A stretch of 64,000 nucleotides of DNA from Sulfuricurvum sp. (GTDB lineage: Bacteria; Campylobacterota; Campylobacteria; Campylobacterales; Sulfurimonadaceae), in assembly GCF_028713855.1 (NCBI RefSeq), contig NZ_JAQTNN010000002.1:62001-126000 (forward strand), read 5' to 3'. The position numbers and the translations under genes were made by a program. Below, in pieces: positions 9,971-18,689 of this stretch (positions are counted from its first letter, which is position 1; each line of letters begins with the position of its first letter). The notes below the pieces were generated by a model. It had not been told where the DNA came from and ran no database searches. It saw nothing but the letters and a program-made list of their open reading frames with translations.

Positions 9971-10831
9971 GTGCAACGATTAAGAAAAAGACTTCGCGAT
10001 TTTAATGAATTGGTGATGTTTGAACATACTGTGTTTTCACTCCCGTTTATTTTTACTGCGATGATCGTTGCTGCAGGGGGATGGTTTGGTTTCAAACTAC
10101 TTGTTTTAGGGGCATTTGCGGCGATCAGTGCGCGCAATGCGGCAATGGGATTTAATCGTTATGTGGATCGGAAATTCGATCAGCATAATCCTCGAACTGC
10201 AGGACGTCCGAGTGTGGACGGGCGACTGGACGGAACCTCGATTGCCATCTTTACGGCAGTGAATGCCATTGTTTTTATAGCGGTTGCCTATTTCATAAAC
10301 GATTTAGCGTTTTATCTCAGCTTTCCGGTACTGATTGTTTTGCTCAGCTACTCGTATTTCAAGCGATTTAGCTCGATGGCGCATATTGTACTGGGTATCT
10401 CATTGGGTCTCGCCCCAATAGCCGGTGCGATAGCCGTATTGGGAACCGTACCGCTTTGGTCGATTTATCTGAGTATCGGAGTGGTTTTTTGGGTTGCAGG
10501 ATTTGATTTACTTTATTCTTTGCAGGACATGGAGTTTGACCGTACGAATAACCTTCATTCGATCCCTTCGAAATACGGAAGCAGTGCAACATTGAAAATA
10601 TCCGCTTCGTTTCATGTGCTGAGTGTCGTGTGCTGGTCATTGTTTGTGGTTGAAGCCGGATTGGGATATCCTGCTATCATGGCAATTGTTTTTTCTGGAG
10701 CTATGCTCACCTATGAGCACTATTTGGTCCGTAAAGATTTTACGCAGATCGATCGGGCATTTTTTACGGTAAACGGCTATTTGGGATTTGTATTTATCGG
10801 ATTAATTATTTTAGATAAGGTGATAGTATGA
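9971..10831 (+). CDS. mqnP: Menaquinone biosynthesis prenyltransferase MqnP (UbiA family)
   Basis: This 286-residue integral membrane prenyltransferase starts with GTG behind AAGG (9961-9964). The two Asp-rich motifs of the UbiA family are present: NRYVDRKFD at 62-70 and YSLQDMEFD at about 182-190, which bind the polyprenyl diphosphate through Mg2+. About eight transmembrane helices are evident. In Campylobacterota the UbiA homologue next to miaA is assigned as MqnP of the futalosine pathway, which fits the mqnC gene at 41127. The stop overlaps the next gene start by 4 bases (ATGA). Confidence 0.9.
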   Translation: MQRLRKRLRDFNELVMFEHTVFSLPFIFTAMIVAAGGWFGFKLLVLGAFAAISARNAAMGFNRYVDRKFDQHNPRTAGRPSVDGRLDGTSIAIFTAVNAIVFIAVAYFINDLAFYLSFPVLIVLLSYSYFKRFSSMAHIVLGISLGLAPIAGAIAVLGTVPLWSIYLSIGVVFWVAGFDLLYSLQDMEFDRTNNLHSIPSKYGSSATLKISASFHVLSVVCWSLFVVEAGLGYPAIMAIVFSGAMLTYEHYLVRKDFTQIDRAFFTVNGYLGFVFIGLIILDKVIV

Positions 10832-11346
10832 GCGATGTAAGATTGGTAACCGCAACGATTGATTTAGTCTATGATGAAGTATCGGCGAATGCGGATAAAT
10901 TTGAGTTAGAGTTCAATGAGATTAGTGAAACGGATGAAGATTCGATCGGTCAATGGATTAAACACGCCAAAGTCCGTACGGAAACAAATGACAGTGATGC
11001 GCTAATGCTGAATCTATTGGTAGAACTTTATCGCAAGATTGATAAAATCGAGTTAATCCTTACCAAGGGAGCCCCTAAACGTCTGCCTCTTGCGGGTGCA
11101 GCCGTGATTGAGAGTATCGGGTTAGAACACTTTAAATTGAATTTAGATAGCTTTGAGCCGGGAAAACATTATTATGGCCGTGTCGAAATAGCAACGTTTC
11201 CTAAGCGTGAAATTGCTTTCTTTTTTGAAGCGGTGGACGCTTCGTTGGCTAAAATTGTCAAAATGCATGTGCGGGATGAAAAAGAGTGGGGATATTATAT
11301 GACGGCATGTGAACGGGCTATGATCCGTCAGATGAAAGGGCTTTAA
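10828..11346 (+). CDS. Conserved hypothetical protein, possible degenerate PilZ-like domain
   Basis: The 172-residue soluble protein overlaps mqnP by 4 bases and is followed directly by the DUF6115-type gene, suggesting one operon. The first half is acidic and helical. After an LYRKIDKIELILT helix, a beta-rich half contains VIESIGLEHFKLNLDSFEPG and then alternating hydrophobic strands. This layout (a helix with LxxKIDxxE, then a strand pattern like IS-x-x-GL ... G) recalls atypical PilZ domains. The RxxxR and DxSxxG residues that bind cyclic di-GMP are not present, so it could be a non-binding relative or something else. No name is assigned. Confidence 0.55.
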   Translation: MSDVRLVTATIDLVYDEVSANADKFELEFNEISETDEDSIGQWIKHAKVRTETNDSDALMLNLLVELYRKIDKIELILTKGAPKRLPLAGAAVIESIGLEHFKLNLDSFEPGKHYYGRVEIATFPKREIAFFFEAVDASLAKIVKMHVRDEKEWGYYMTACERAMIRQMKGL

Positions 11347-11861
11347 TGAATCATACGATGGAGATTGCCCTGATTGCCTTGGCAGTGATGGTTGTAGGGC
11401 TGATCTATTACGTCATCACCAAAGAGGGGGAAGTGACATCTCAAATACGTTCAATTGCCAAAGCGGTTGAAGATCTGCATCGCGAGCTTTTTATGATGGA
11501 TAAACGGCTTAAGCAAGAACTAGAGATCATCACCTCGCTCCAAGAGAGTGTTCCGCGAGAACAGTATTCACTGCATGCGGAATTGGGACGTGAGGTAAAT
11601 GAGATATCGGTACCGATTTTAGAATCGCTAGGGCACATTGAAGGGAGTCTGAGCGCATACAAAGAAAAAACGGAAAATCGTCTTCGTTATCTCGAAGAGC
11701 GTATCCGTAATCTTTCTCTGCCCACTTCGATCAGCGGATTGGATGATGAGAAAGTGATCAGCCGCTATAACCAGGGGTTGGAAGTGGACGCGATAGCCAA
11801 AGAGCTTCGATTATCAAAAGCGGAAGTGGAATTCGTGTTAAAGATCAATCAGCTTCGCTAA
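11346..11861 (+). CDS. Membrane-anchored coiled-coil protein with DUF6115-like C-terminus
   Basis: This 171-residue protein has one N-terminal transmembrane helix (about residues 5-23), a heptad-rich coiled coil (about 30-125), and a C-terminal helix-turn-helix-like segment, VISRYNQGLEVDAIAKELRL then SKAEVEFVL. That last segment resembles the DUF6115 family, where a similar domain closes small membrane-anchored proteins of Campylobacterota and other flagellated bacteria. The start overlaps the upstream stop. Function is unknown; the layout suggests a cytoplasmic domain tethered to the inner membrane. Confidence 0.65.
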   Translation: MNHTMEIALIALAVMVVGLIYYVITKEGEVTSQIRSIAKAVEDLHRELFMMDKRLKQELEIITSLQESVPREQYSLHAELGREVNEISVPILESLGHIEGSLSAYKEKTENRLRYLEERIRNLSLPTSISGLDDEKVISRYNQGLEVDAIAKELRLSKAEVEFVLKINQLR

Positions 11862-11895
11862 AAAGCCTATTAATGCTTTTTTAAGCTTATTGAGC

Positions 11896-11901
11896 TATAA
11901 T
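11896..11901 (+). promoter_or_regulatory. -10 element of tRNA-Arg
   Basis: A perfect TATAAT lies 20 bases before the first base of the mature tRNA, behind a T-rich run. No clear -35 hexamer is seen. Confidence 0.6.
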
Positions 11902-11920
11902 TTCGTTCTCTTTAAAATGT

Positions 11921-11997
11921 GCGTCCGTAGCTCAGCTGGATAGAGCACCGGTTTGCGGTACCGGCGGTCAGGGATTCGAATTCCTTCGGGCGCACCA
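11921..11997 (+). tRNA. tRNA-Arg, anticodon GCG
   Basis: A complete 77-nt cloverleaf with encoded CCA. The acceptor stem GCGTCCG pairs with CGGGCGC (one T-G pair). The D arm is GCTC/GAGC, the anticodon stem CCGGT/ACCGG, and the T arm AGGGA/TCCTT with loop TTCGAAT. The anticodon loop is TTGCGGT, so positions 34-36 read GCG and base 37 is G, as expected for a TrmD target. It would read CGC and, by wobble, CGT, which is a common codon in the genes around it. Most bacteria use an ACG (inosine) anticodon for this box. Confidence 0.95.
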
Positions 11998-12074
11998 TCT
12001 ATCGCTTCTTAACTAACACCTTAAATCACCCACAGCCTCTTTAGATACGAACTTCCAAAACTGAAATAGTTTTC

Positions 12075-12080
12075 TATAAT
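12075..12080 (+). promoter_or_regulatory. -10 element of the phosphoethanolamine transferase gene
   Basis: TATAAT occurs 22 bases before the GTG start in an A/T-rich stretch. It indicates that this gene has its own promoter rather than being read from the tRNA. Confidence 0.5.
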
Positions 12081-12102
12081 AATTATTTTTTGAAAGTGAA
12101 AA

Positions 12103-13650
12103 GTGAAACAAAAGATACAAACCGAGTTTTATACCAATCAATCCTATTTTTATTTCGGCACATTGATATCGGTATTGACGATATTACCGCAGTTCTTATT
12201 TTCTCCCAATTCCACACATACTCTATTTTTAGCCATTACCCTTATCGTATTAATCACGATTCCGAAGTTCAGCAAAATACTTTTTTCCGTATTTATTATC
12301 TTTATCAACCTTAGCAACATACTGATCGGACATATTGCACTTCATTGGGGGTATGCATTAGCAGATATAAAACCGCGTATCGAGGTCGCTTTTTTATCCC
12401 CGATATATGAGAGTAAAGAGTATATTGCACGGTATATTGATTACAGAGACTATTGGCTAATTCTTTTTTCACTTTTTGTATTGTTTCTTTTGTTCAGGTT
12501 TCTTAGACATTTTACACACTCCTATAAAATTTTCAGGATTATAGGCTCGGGTGTATTCGCTTTGATTCTTGTGAATGTCACTTTTTACATCAACCCTATC
12601 CGAGAGTTTGAACCTTTTAGTGTTCCCTGCGAAATCTGTACCGTGATGGATGATAAAAATAAAATTGATCAAATCATGAAAGCCAGAGAAGAATATATAC
12701 GTCATATCAAGATACTCGAAGCCAATAAAAAAAAGCAGTTGTACGACAAGATTATCATCGTGATGGGGGAAAGTGCCAATAAAAATCATATGGCCTTGTA
12801 TGGCTATAAATATCCTACTACCCCGTTTCTAATGTCTCTTCAACAAACGCATCAGCTGTATGTATTGGATGCCATTGCACCGACCAATCAGACGCGCTAC
12901 TCTCTCCCCATCGATTTGACTGAAGCAAATGTCCACTATTATGAGGATCGATATTTACACTCGTGTTCCATACTGACGAATTTCAAGACGAATCATTATG
13001 AAACGTATTGGATTTCAAACCAAGGGCGTGTAGGGAAAAATGATTCTTCCATCTCATCGATGGCAAGTGAAGCAAATACTACCTTTTTTGCGAATCTAAA
13101 CTACTTAGAGGCTAAAACGGATGAGGTTCTTCTGGATTATCTAAACAAGCTTCAAACAAACTCAGGAAAAGAGATGTTTCTCGTGCACATCATGGGATCG
13201 CATTCCGACTACATCAACCGATATAACAAAGGAACGGCTTTGTTTAAAAATGCCAAAAATATTGTGGAAGAGTACGATAACAGCATCCATTACAGCGACT
13301 ACATTTTAAGCCAAATTTATGAGCGGTTTAAAAATGATAAATTGCTGCTCATATACTTATCGGATCATGGGGAAAACATCAATCTTGACAACAACGGACA
13401 CGGCTTTTTACCGCCGTTCAAAGATGAATATACGGTTCCGTTTGTGATCTACAGCACTGTCAAAAATCCGCGATTGGACGAACTTTACAGAGATAATAAA
13501 AAAGGGTATTTCAATTTGGAAAACTTCAACGATATCGTTCAATATATCAGCGGTATTAGCAACCATAAGAATCTATCGTATTCCCATGACGTCATGGCGG
13601 TTGAACCAACCAATATCTATGATTTTGATACGTTGGAATCGTTTAATTAG
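12103..13650 (+). CDS. Phosphoethanolamine transferase (EptA/CptA-like, sulfatase fold)
   Basis: This 515-residue inner-membrane enzyme likely moves phosphoethanolamine from phosphatidylethanolamine to lipid A, core sugar or another periplasmic target. About five transmembrane helices fill residues 15-165. The periplasmic catalytic domain has MGESANKNHMALYGY at 221-235, where Ser224 takes the place of the usual Thr nucleophile. The metal site includes SDHGE (420-424) and NGHGF (431-435), and HIMGSHSDY (362-370) is also typical. A CxxC (Cys176, Cys179) follows the last helix. The GTG start has only a weak upstream AAAG. The gene is visibly more A/T-rich than its neighbours and stands alone between a tRNA and nadD-rsfS. 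Which substrate it uses cannot be told from sequence. Confidence 0.82.
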   Translation: MKQKIQTEFYTNQSYFYFGTLISVLTILPQFLFSPNSTHTLFLAITLIVLITIPKFSKILFSVFIIFINLSNILIGHIALHWGYALADIKPRIEVAFLSPIYESKEYIARYIDYRDYWLILFSLFVLFLLFRFLRHFTHSYKIFRIIGSGVFALILVNVTFYINPIREFEPFSVPCEICTVMDDKNKIDQIMKAREEYIRHIKILEANKKKQLYDKIIIVMGESANKNHMALYGYKYPTTPFLMSLQQTHQLYVLDAIAPTNQTRYSLPIDLTEANVHYYEDRYLHSCSILTNFKTNHYETYWISNQGRVGKNDSSISSMASEANTTFFANLNYLEAKTDEVLLDYLNKLQTNSGKEMFLVHIMGSHSDYINRYNKGTALFKNAKNIVEEYDNSIHYSDYILSQIYERFKNDKLLLIYLSDHGENINLDNNGHGFLPPFKDEYTVPFVIYSTVKNPRLDELYRDNKKGYFNLENFNDIVQYISGISNHKNLSYSHDVMAVEPTNIYDFDTLESFN

Positions 13651-13688
13651 ATTTCTTGCAGAATGGGTGTGTTGAAGGGTAAGAAGTT

Positions 13689-13717
13689 CATGGTTCGACG
13701 GGCTCACCACGAACGGG
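13689..13717. repeat. REP-like palindromic element
   Basis: The segment contains an imperfect palindrome, GGTTCG ... CGAAC, around GGGCTCACC. It closely resembles a short palindrome (TTCG-ACARGCTCA-NNRCGAAC type) that I recall as a frequent intergenic repeat in many bacteria. One copy is seen here, in the gap between the phosphoethanolamine transferase and rsfS. Recognition is from memory and was not searched. Confidence 0.45.
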
Positions 13718-13731
13718 GATAATTACGTGGA

Positions 13732-14061
13732 TTACGCTTTGTTTTTGCGTGCAGTAATTTCGCCCAAAAAGCTTTCTAAATCGTATTTCACACGATATTG
13801 AGGAGTGAGGATATGGACGAGAATGTCTCCCAAGTCGATAGCAACCCAGTCACCGCTTTCATCAACGTATAAAAATTCCTCTTCAGGTTTGAGACCTTTT
13901 TTGAGATGATCGAGGAGTGCGAGGGTATGACGCTCACCCAACGATGACGCGATAATAACGTAGTCGGCGAAATAATCGCCCCCTTGGAGGTCAAAAACCT
14001 CGATTGCCTCGGCTTTGTTTTGGTCGAGGATGGCGCTTATTTTTTCAATTCTCGGATTCAT
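13732..14061 (-). CDS. rsfS: Ribosomal silencing factor RsfS
   Basis: This 109-residue protein binds uL14 on the 50S subunit and blocks subunit joining in starved cells. The sequence shows the family pattern: an N-terminal helix IEKISAILDQNKAEAIEVFD, YFADYVIIASSLGERH, then WVAIDLGDILVHIL near the C-terminus. The open frame runs 33 codons further upstream, but that part lies inside nadD and does not resemble the family. The ATG at 14061 is the natural start and overlaps the nadD stop by 17 bases. nadD-rsfS is a widely conserved pair. Confidence 0.93.
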   Translation of the reverse strand: MNPRIEKISAILDQNKAEAIEVFDLQGGDYFADYVIIASSLGERHTLALLDHLKKGLKPEEEFLYVDESGDWVAIDLGDILVHILTPQYRVKYDLESFLGEITARKNKA

Positions 14062-14590
14062 TGAGTTCCTTATAGTAAGTGATGATTTCATTTTCGATAG
14101 TCGGTTCAAGCCCCAGCGAACTGAAAGATGTACGAAAATCAGTCGAACTGATCTTCTCATTAATGGTGAGAGAGATCATATTTTTCGGGATAGATATCTC
14201 TCCCCTCGAGGCTACGACCCAGTGTACCATGCGGTTCAATTCGTCGAAGCGGTGCCATTGTTGAAGCTTTTCGAGATTGTCTGCCCCTATGATGAGGTAG
14301 ATTTCTTCGTAAAAATTCGCATAGTATTCCACCGTTTCAATGGTTGGTGTACTACGATTTTGCCGAATTTCAAAATCACTGATTTCGACGTTTTGATAAT
14401 CGGCAAAAATGGTTTTTAGCCATTGATAACGTACCTTGCTATTCGCACGTACGGTTGTTTTGAACGGGTTGAGTGACGCAGGGACGATTATCAGCCGATC
14501 AACCGGCAGAACCTTCAATGCTTCAGTAACGATACGGACGTGTCCGGCATGCGGCGGATCGAAACTACCGCCGTAGAGTGCAAGCTTCAT
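14045..14590 (-). CDS. nadD: Nicotinate-nucleotide adenylyltransferase
   Basis: NadD adenylates nicotinate mononucleotide to form deamido-NAD in NAD synthesis. The 181-residue protein has the nucleotidyltransferase signature GGSFDPPHAGH at residues 7-17 (HxGH = His14-Ala-Gly-His17) and the C-terminal ISSTDFR motif. It is divergent from gap, with the two promoters in the 77-base gap. nadB, another NAD synthesis gene, is in this window at 60173. Confidence 0.94.
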   Translation of the reverse strand: MKLALYGGSFDPPHAGHVRIVTEALKVLPVDRLIIVPASLNPFKTTVRANSKVRYQWLKTIFADYQNVEISDFEIRQNRSTPTIETVEYYANFYEEIYLIIGADNLEKLQQWHRFDELNRMVHWVVASRGEISIPKNMISLTINEKISSTDFRTSFSSLGLEPTIENEIITYYKELNESEN

Positions 14591-14632
14591 GAGCCTTAAC
14601 TTCTTTTAATCGTAATTATAACCGATTTTTGG

Positions 14633-14638
14633 TAAAAT
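14633..14638 (+). promoter_or_regulatory. -10 element of the gap operon
   Basis: TAAAAT, 29 bases before the gap start and followed by AGGAAAAAGG. It decides the gap start: the open frame extends upstream to 14629, but that region is the promoter itself, so the ATG at 14668 is the real start. Confidence 0.6.
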
Positions 14639-14667
14639 CCCCCCTATTTAGTCTTAGGAAAAAGGTG

Positions 14668-15672
14668 ATGGCATTGAAGATTGCTATTAACGGTTTCGGC
14701 CGTATCGGTCGCTGTGTTACCCGTATCATCGCATCACGCGATGATATTGAGCTCGTAGCGATCAATGATATGGCTTCGATCGATATGATACTTTATCTCC
14801 TCCAAAACGATTCGGTTCATGGATCCTTTGGAACGGATGTGGCAGTGGTAGAGGGAGAGTATCTGCAAATCGGACGTAATAAAGTCCGAATCTTGTGTGA
14901 GAAAAATCCCGAGAATCTCGATTTCGGTGCTTTGGGTGCCGATGTTGTTTTGGAATGCAGCGGTCTGTTTTTGACGGAAGCTTTGACGCGTCACCATTTG
15001 GATAAAGGGGTCAAAAAAGTTATTCTATCCGCTCCGACACAGGACGATACAATCCCAACCTTTGTGTTGGGGGTCAATGAACATCTTTATGCCGGTGAAA
15101 ATATTATCTCAAACGCTTCGTGTACAACGAATTGTTTGGGACCGATTGCCAAAATTATCGATGAAGCGTTCGAGATTGAAAAAGGGCTTATGACCACGAT
15201 TCATGCGTATACTAACGGGCAGGCGATTATTGATGCGGCACACGGAAGCGATAAACGCCGTTCCCGCGCGGCAGCACTCAATATGATTCCGACGACGACA
15301 GGTGCCGCTAAAGCACTGAGTCTCGTTTTGCCTAATCTGGAAGGGAAACTTCACGGACAAAGTGTCCGTGTTCCTACTCCGGATGTTTCTATGGTTGATT
15401 TGAACGTTGTCGTGAAAAAACGGACAACCAAAGAAGACGTGAGTACTCTTTTTAAATCGTATGCTCATAATCAGATGCGTGGGATTTTAGAGGTAGATGA
15501 ACGTTATCGTGTCTCTCAGGATTTTGTAGGTTCAAGTTTCAGTGCTACAGTAGCAGATGACCTTATACAGGTAATCGACGGGAATTTGATTAAAATCATG
15601 GCGTGGTATGATAATGAATGGGGTTATTCAAACCGTCTTATCGAAATGGCATTGTTTATTAATAAACAATAA
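14668..15672 (+). CDS. gap: Glyceraldehyde-3-phosphate dehydrogenase
   Basis: This 334-residue enzyme interconverts glyceraldehyde 3-phosphate and 1,3-bisphosphoglycerate. The N-terminus IAINGFGRIGR holds the dinucleotide-binding loop, and the catalytic cysteine is Cys152 in SNASCTTNCLGP. ATG 14668 has AGGAAAAAGG upstream and follows the -10 element. The order gap, pgk, tpiA, fabI, divergent from nadD-rsfS, is the one found in C. jejuni (Cj1403c-Cj1400c next to Cj1404-Cj1405). In an autotroph or chemolithotroph these enzymes would run mainly in the gluconeogenic direction. Confidence 0.96.
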   Translation: MALKIAINGFGRIGRCVTRIIASRDDIELVAINDMASIDMILYLLQNDSVHGSFGTDVAVVEGEYLQIGRNKVRILCEKNPENLDFGALGADVVLECSGLFLTEALTRHHLDKGVKKVILSAPTQDDTIPTFVLGVNEHLYAGENIISNASCTTNCLGPIAKIIDEAFEIEKGLMTTIHAYTNGQAIIDAAHGSDKRRSRAAALNMIPTTTGAAKALSLVLPNLEGKLHGQSVRVPTPDVSMVDLNVVVKKRTTKEDVSTLFKSYAHNQMRGILEVDERYRVSQDFVGSSFSATVADDLIQVIDGNLIKIMAWYDNEWGYSNRLIEMALFINKQ

Positions 15673-15718
15673 AATATAATAAATTTAATTTTTAAATCTT
15701 ACAGTAAGAAGGAAAAAA

Positions 15719-16909
15719 ATGCAGTTACTCGGTATCAAAGAGTGTGATATCCACGGCAAAAAAGTTTTTATACGATGCGATTTTAATGTTCCTACGGATG
15801 ATTACGGCAATATTACTGATGATCGCCGTATCCGTTCTGCTTTGTCAACGATCAGCTATTGTTTGGATCAGGGGTGTGCGATTATTCTGGCATCCCATTT
15901 TGGACGTCCAAAAGGAGAAATAGATGAGAAATATTCTCTCTCTCCTGTTGCTAGACGTTTGCATCAACTTCTAAAGATCGACGTAAAAATGGCCACTGAC
16001 GTGGTCGGAGAAAATGCATTGAAACTCTCTTCCGAGCTCAGAGGCGGAGAAGTGATGTTATTGGAAAATCTCCGCTTTGAAAAAGGTGAGACGAAAAACG
16101 ATCCTGAACTGAGCCGTGCATTAGCATCAATGGCAGAGATATATATCAATGACGCCTTCGGAGTAAGCCACCGAGCGCATGCTTCGGTTGAGGGGATAAC
16201 AGAATATTTTGATGCAAAACATAAAGCAGCGGGCTTTTTACTCCAAAAAGAGATTCAGTTTTTCGGTATTCTTTTGGATCGTCCGGTACGACCGTTTGCC
16301 GCAATCGTGGGTGGGTCTAAAGTATCGGGCAAGCTTGAAGCATTAATTAATCTGTTGCCGAAAGTTGATAAAGTGTTAATCGGTGGGGGAATGGCATTTA
16401 CATTCCTCAAAGCGCTTGGGTATGATGTGGGAAACTCATTGGTCGAAGATGATTTATTGGATGAAGCGGTTAACATTATGGCTGAAGCCAAACGTCTCGG
16501 TGTCAAATTTTATCTCCCTGTGGATGTGGTTGCTGCAGAAAAATTTGCCCCTGATGCAATGAGCCGTTTATGCAGTGTCCAAGAGATTCCTCACGGATGG
16601 ATGGGACTTGATATCGGGCCTGCAACGGTACGCTTGTACCGTCAAGTGCTTAATGATGTCCAAACGATTTTGTGGAATGGGCCGATGGGGGTTTATGAGA
16701 TGGAACGTTTTGCCCGCGGATCCAATAAAATTGCCCATTTTGTTGCCGATTCGTATGCAACTACCGTTGTCGGTGGCGGCGATACGGCTGATTTGGTTCA
16801 ACGTATCGGACTGGATGAGGAGATGACTTTTATCTCAACGGGAGGCGGTGCGTCATTGGAACTGTTGGAAGGTAAAATTCTTCCGGGCGTAAAACCGCTA
16901 ATGAAATAA
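15719..16909 (+). CDS. pgk: Phosphoglycerate kinase
   Basis: The 396-residue enzyme interconverts 1,3-bisphosphoglycerate and 3-phosphoglycerate with ADP/ATP. Family motifs are visible: [11 protein letters not shown] near residue 15, [10 protein letters not shown] near 60, [10 protein letters not shown] near 115, [10 protein letters not shown] near 220, and the C-terminal [11 protein letters not shown] then [16 protein letters not shown] 15719 follows AAGAAGGA. There are 46 A/T-rich bases after gap and 123 bases before tpiA, the latter largely filled by a family 1 repeat. Confidence 0.96.
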   Translation: MQLLGIKECDIHGKKVFIRCDFNVPTDDYGNITDDRRIRSALSTISYCLDQGCAIILASHFGRPKGEIDEKYSLSPVARRLHQLLKIDVKMATDVVGENALKLSSELRGGEVMLLENLRFEKGETKNDPELSRALASMAEIYINDAFGVSHRAHASVEGITEYFDAKHKAAGFLLQKEIQFFGILLDRPVRPFAAIVGGSKVSGKLEALINLLPKVDKVLIGGGMAFTFLKALGYDVGNSLVEDDLLDEAVNIMAEAKRLGVKFYLPVDVVAAEKFAPDAMSRLCSVQEIPHGWMGLDIGPATVRLYRQVLNDVQTILWNGPMGVYEMERFARGSNKIAHFVADSYATTVVGGGDTADLVQRIGLDEEMTFISTGGGASLELLEGKILPGVKPLMK

Positions 16910-16920
16910 AAAATGAGTGT

Positions 16921-17006
16921 TAAAAGCACGGCTTGCAGTGCGCGGGCTTTCTGCCGAAGAAAACTCAGCGTTAGCGTAGCCGAGCGGAGCTTAGCTTCGC
17001 CGGTGT
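16921..17006 (+). repeat. Structured intergenic repeat, family 1, copy 1
   Basis: This copy starts with TTAAAAG and then has three hairpins in order. H1 is GCACGGC/GCAGTGC with a TT loop (16927-16942, one mismatch). H2 is TTTCT/AGAAA with loop GCCGA (16949-16963). After the conserved core CAGCGTTAGCGTAGCC, H3 is GCGGAGC/GCTTCGC (16984-17000). The other copies are at 18594, 23781 (minus) and 42193 (minus). Their stems differ in sequence but keep pairing. This copy fills the pgk-tpiA gap and reads in the same direction as both genes. Confidence 0.75.
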
Positions 17007-17032
17007 TATTCCGAACAAAGAGAGGAAATTAA

Positions 17033-17752
17033 ATGATATTGTGTGCTAACTTTAAAGCGAACAAAACACGTCAAGATACACGAGCTTATATGGCAGTGGT
17101 AGAGTCCTTTGTAAGTGCAAACAATATCGAGGATACGATTATCGTATTTCCTCCGTTTACGGCATTGGAACATATTCCTCGAAATGTATTGATCGGTGTT
17201 CAGAACGCTTATCCTGTCCAAAGCGGTGCTTTCACAGGTGAAATCGCATTGGAGCAGCTCGAAGAATTTGGGATTAAAACGATCCTTATCGGTCATTCTG
17301 AACGTCGTCACATTATCGGTGAAACTCAGGAACAAATCGCCGCAAAATTCCGTTTCTTTGCAGAAGAGGGTTTTGCGATCGTTTATTGTGTCGGAGAACC
17401 GCTCTCAGTACGCGAAGAGGGGATTAGTGCCCTTATGACATATATTGAACGACAGTTCGAAGGGATTGATCTAACGTATCCGGATCTGATTGTAGCGTAT
17501 GAGCCGGTATGGGCGATCGGTACCGGATTGACCCCTTCTTCCAATGATATTGAGCAGGTTCACGGCGCGCTTCGTGCTAAAACTACTGCACCGCTTTTAT
17601 ACGGCGGAAGTGTCAAAGTGGAAAATGCGGGTGAAATCATGGCACTCGATAATGTTGATGGCGTTCTCGTCGGATCAGCGGCACTCAGCGCACATGATTT
17701 TTGTGAAATGGTAGCTCAGGCTTCAGAATTAAACATAGAAAAAGGAGAATAA
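17033..17752 (+). CDS. tpiA: Triosephosphate isomerase
   Basis: TpiA interconverts dihydroxyacetone phosphate and glyceraldehyde 3-phosphate. Catalytic residues are Lys8 in ANFKANK, His88 in LIGHSERRH and Glu157 in AYEPVWAIGTG. The phosphate-binding GGSVK and GVLVGSAAL segments are also present. At 239 residues it is slightly short, as in other Campylobacterota. ATG 17033 lies behind GAGAGGAAA, directly after the family 1 repeat. fabI follows after 3 bases. Confidence 0.96.
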   Translation: MILCANFKANKTRQDTRAYMAVVESFVSANNIEDTIIVFPPFTALEHIPRNVLIGVQNAYPVQSGAFTGEIALEQLEEFGIKTILIGHSERRHIIGETQEQIAAKFRFFAEEGFAIVYCVGEPLSVREEGISALMTYIERQFEGIDLTYPDLIVAYEPVWAIGTGLTPSSNDIEQVHGALRAKTTAPLLYGGSVKVENAGEIMALDNVDGVLVGSAALSAHDFCEMVAQASELNIEKGE

Positions 17753-17755
17753 TAA

Positions 17756-18580
<825 letters not shown>

Positions 18581-18593
18581 GCTCAATAGTGTA

Positions 18594-18682
18594 TTAAAAG
18601 ATCGCAAGCGATTTTGAGCTCTCTGCTGAAGAGAACTTAGCGTTAGCGTAGCCAATCGGGATTTTATTCCGATGGCGTGTTA
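18594..18682 (+). repeat. Structured intergenic repeat, family 1, copy 2
   Basis: The copy starts TTAAAAG. H1 is ATCGC-AA-GCGAT (18601-18612), H2 is TCTCT/AGAGA with loop GCTGA (18620-18634), the core is TAGCGTTAGCGTAGCC, and H3 is ATCGG/CCGAT (18655-18673). It lies between the 3' ends of fabI and the minus-strand lipoprotein gene and could also end transcription. The H2 region is identical to copy 3 over 21 bases. Confidence 0.75.
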
Positions 18683-18689
18683 CTAATAG

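Noticed and set aside
11998-12102. Search for a tRNA-end direct repeat marking an island at tRNA-Arg
   Set aside because: No copy of the tRNA 3' end was seen downstream of the phosphoethanolamine transferase gene, so no island boundary can be claimed.
16921-17006. Family 1 repeat as a simple terminator
   Set aside because: Three separate hairpins and a conserved core are more than a terminator needs, and two copies lie antisense to their neighbours.
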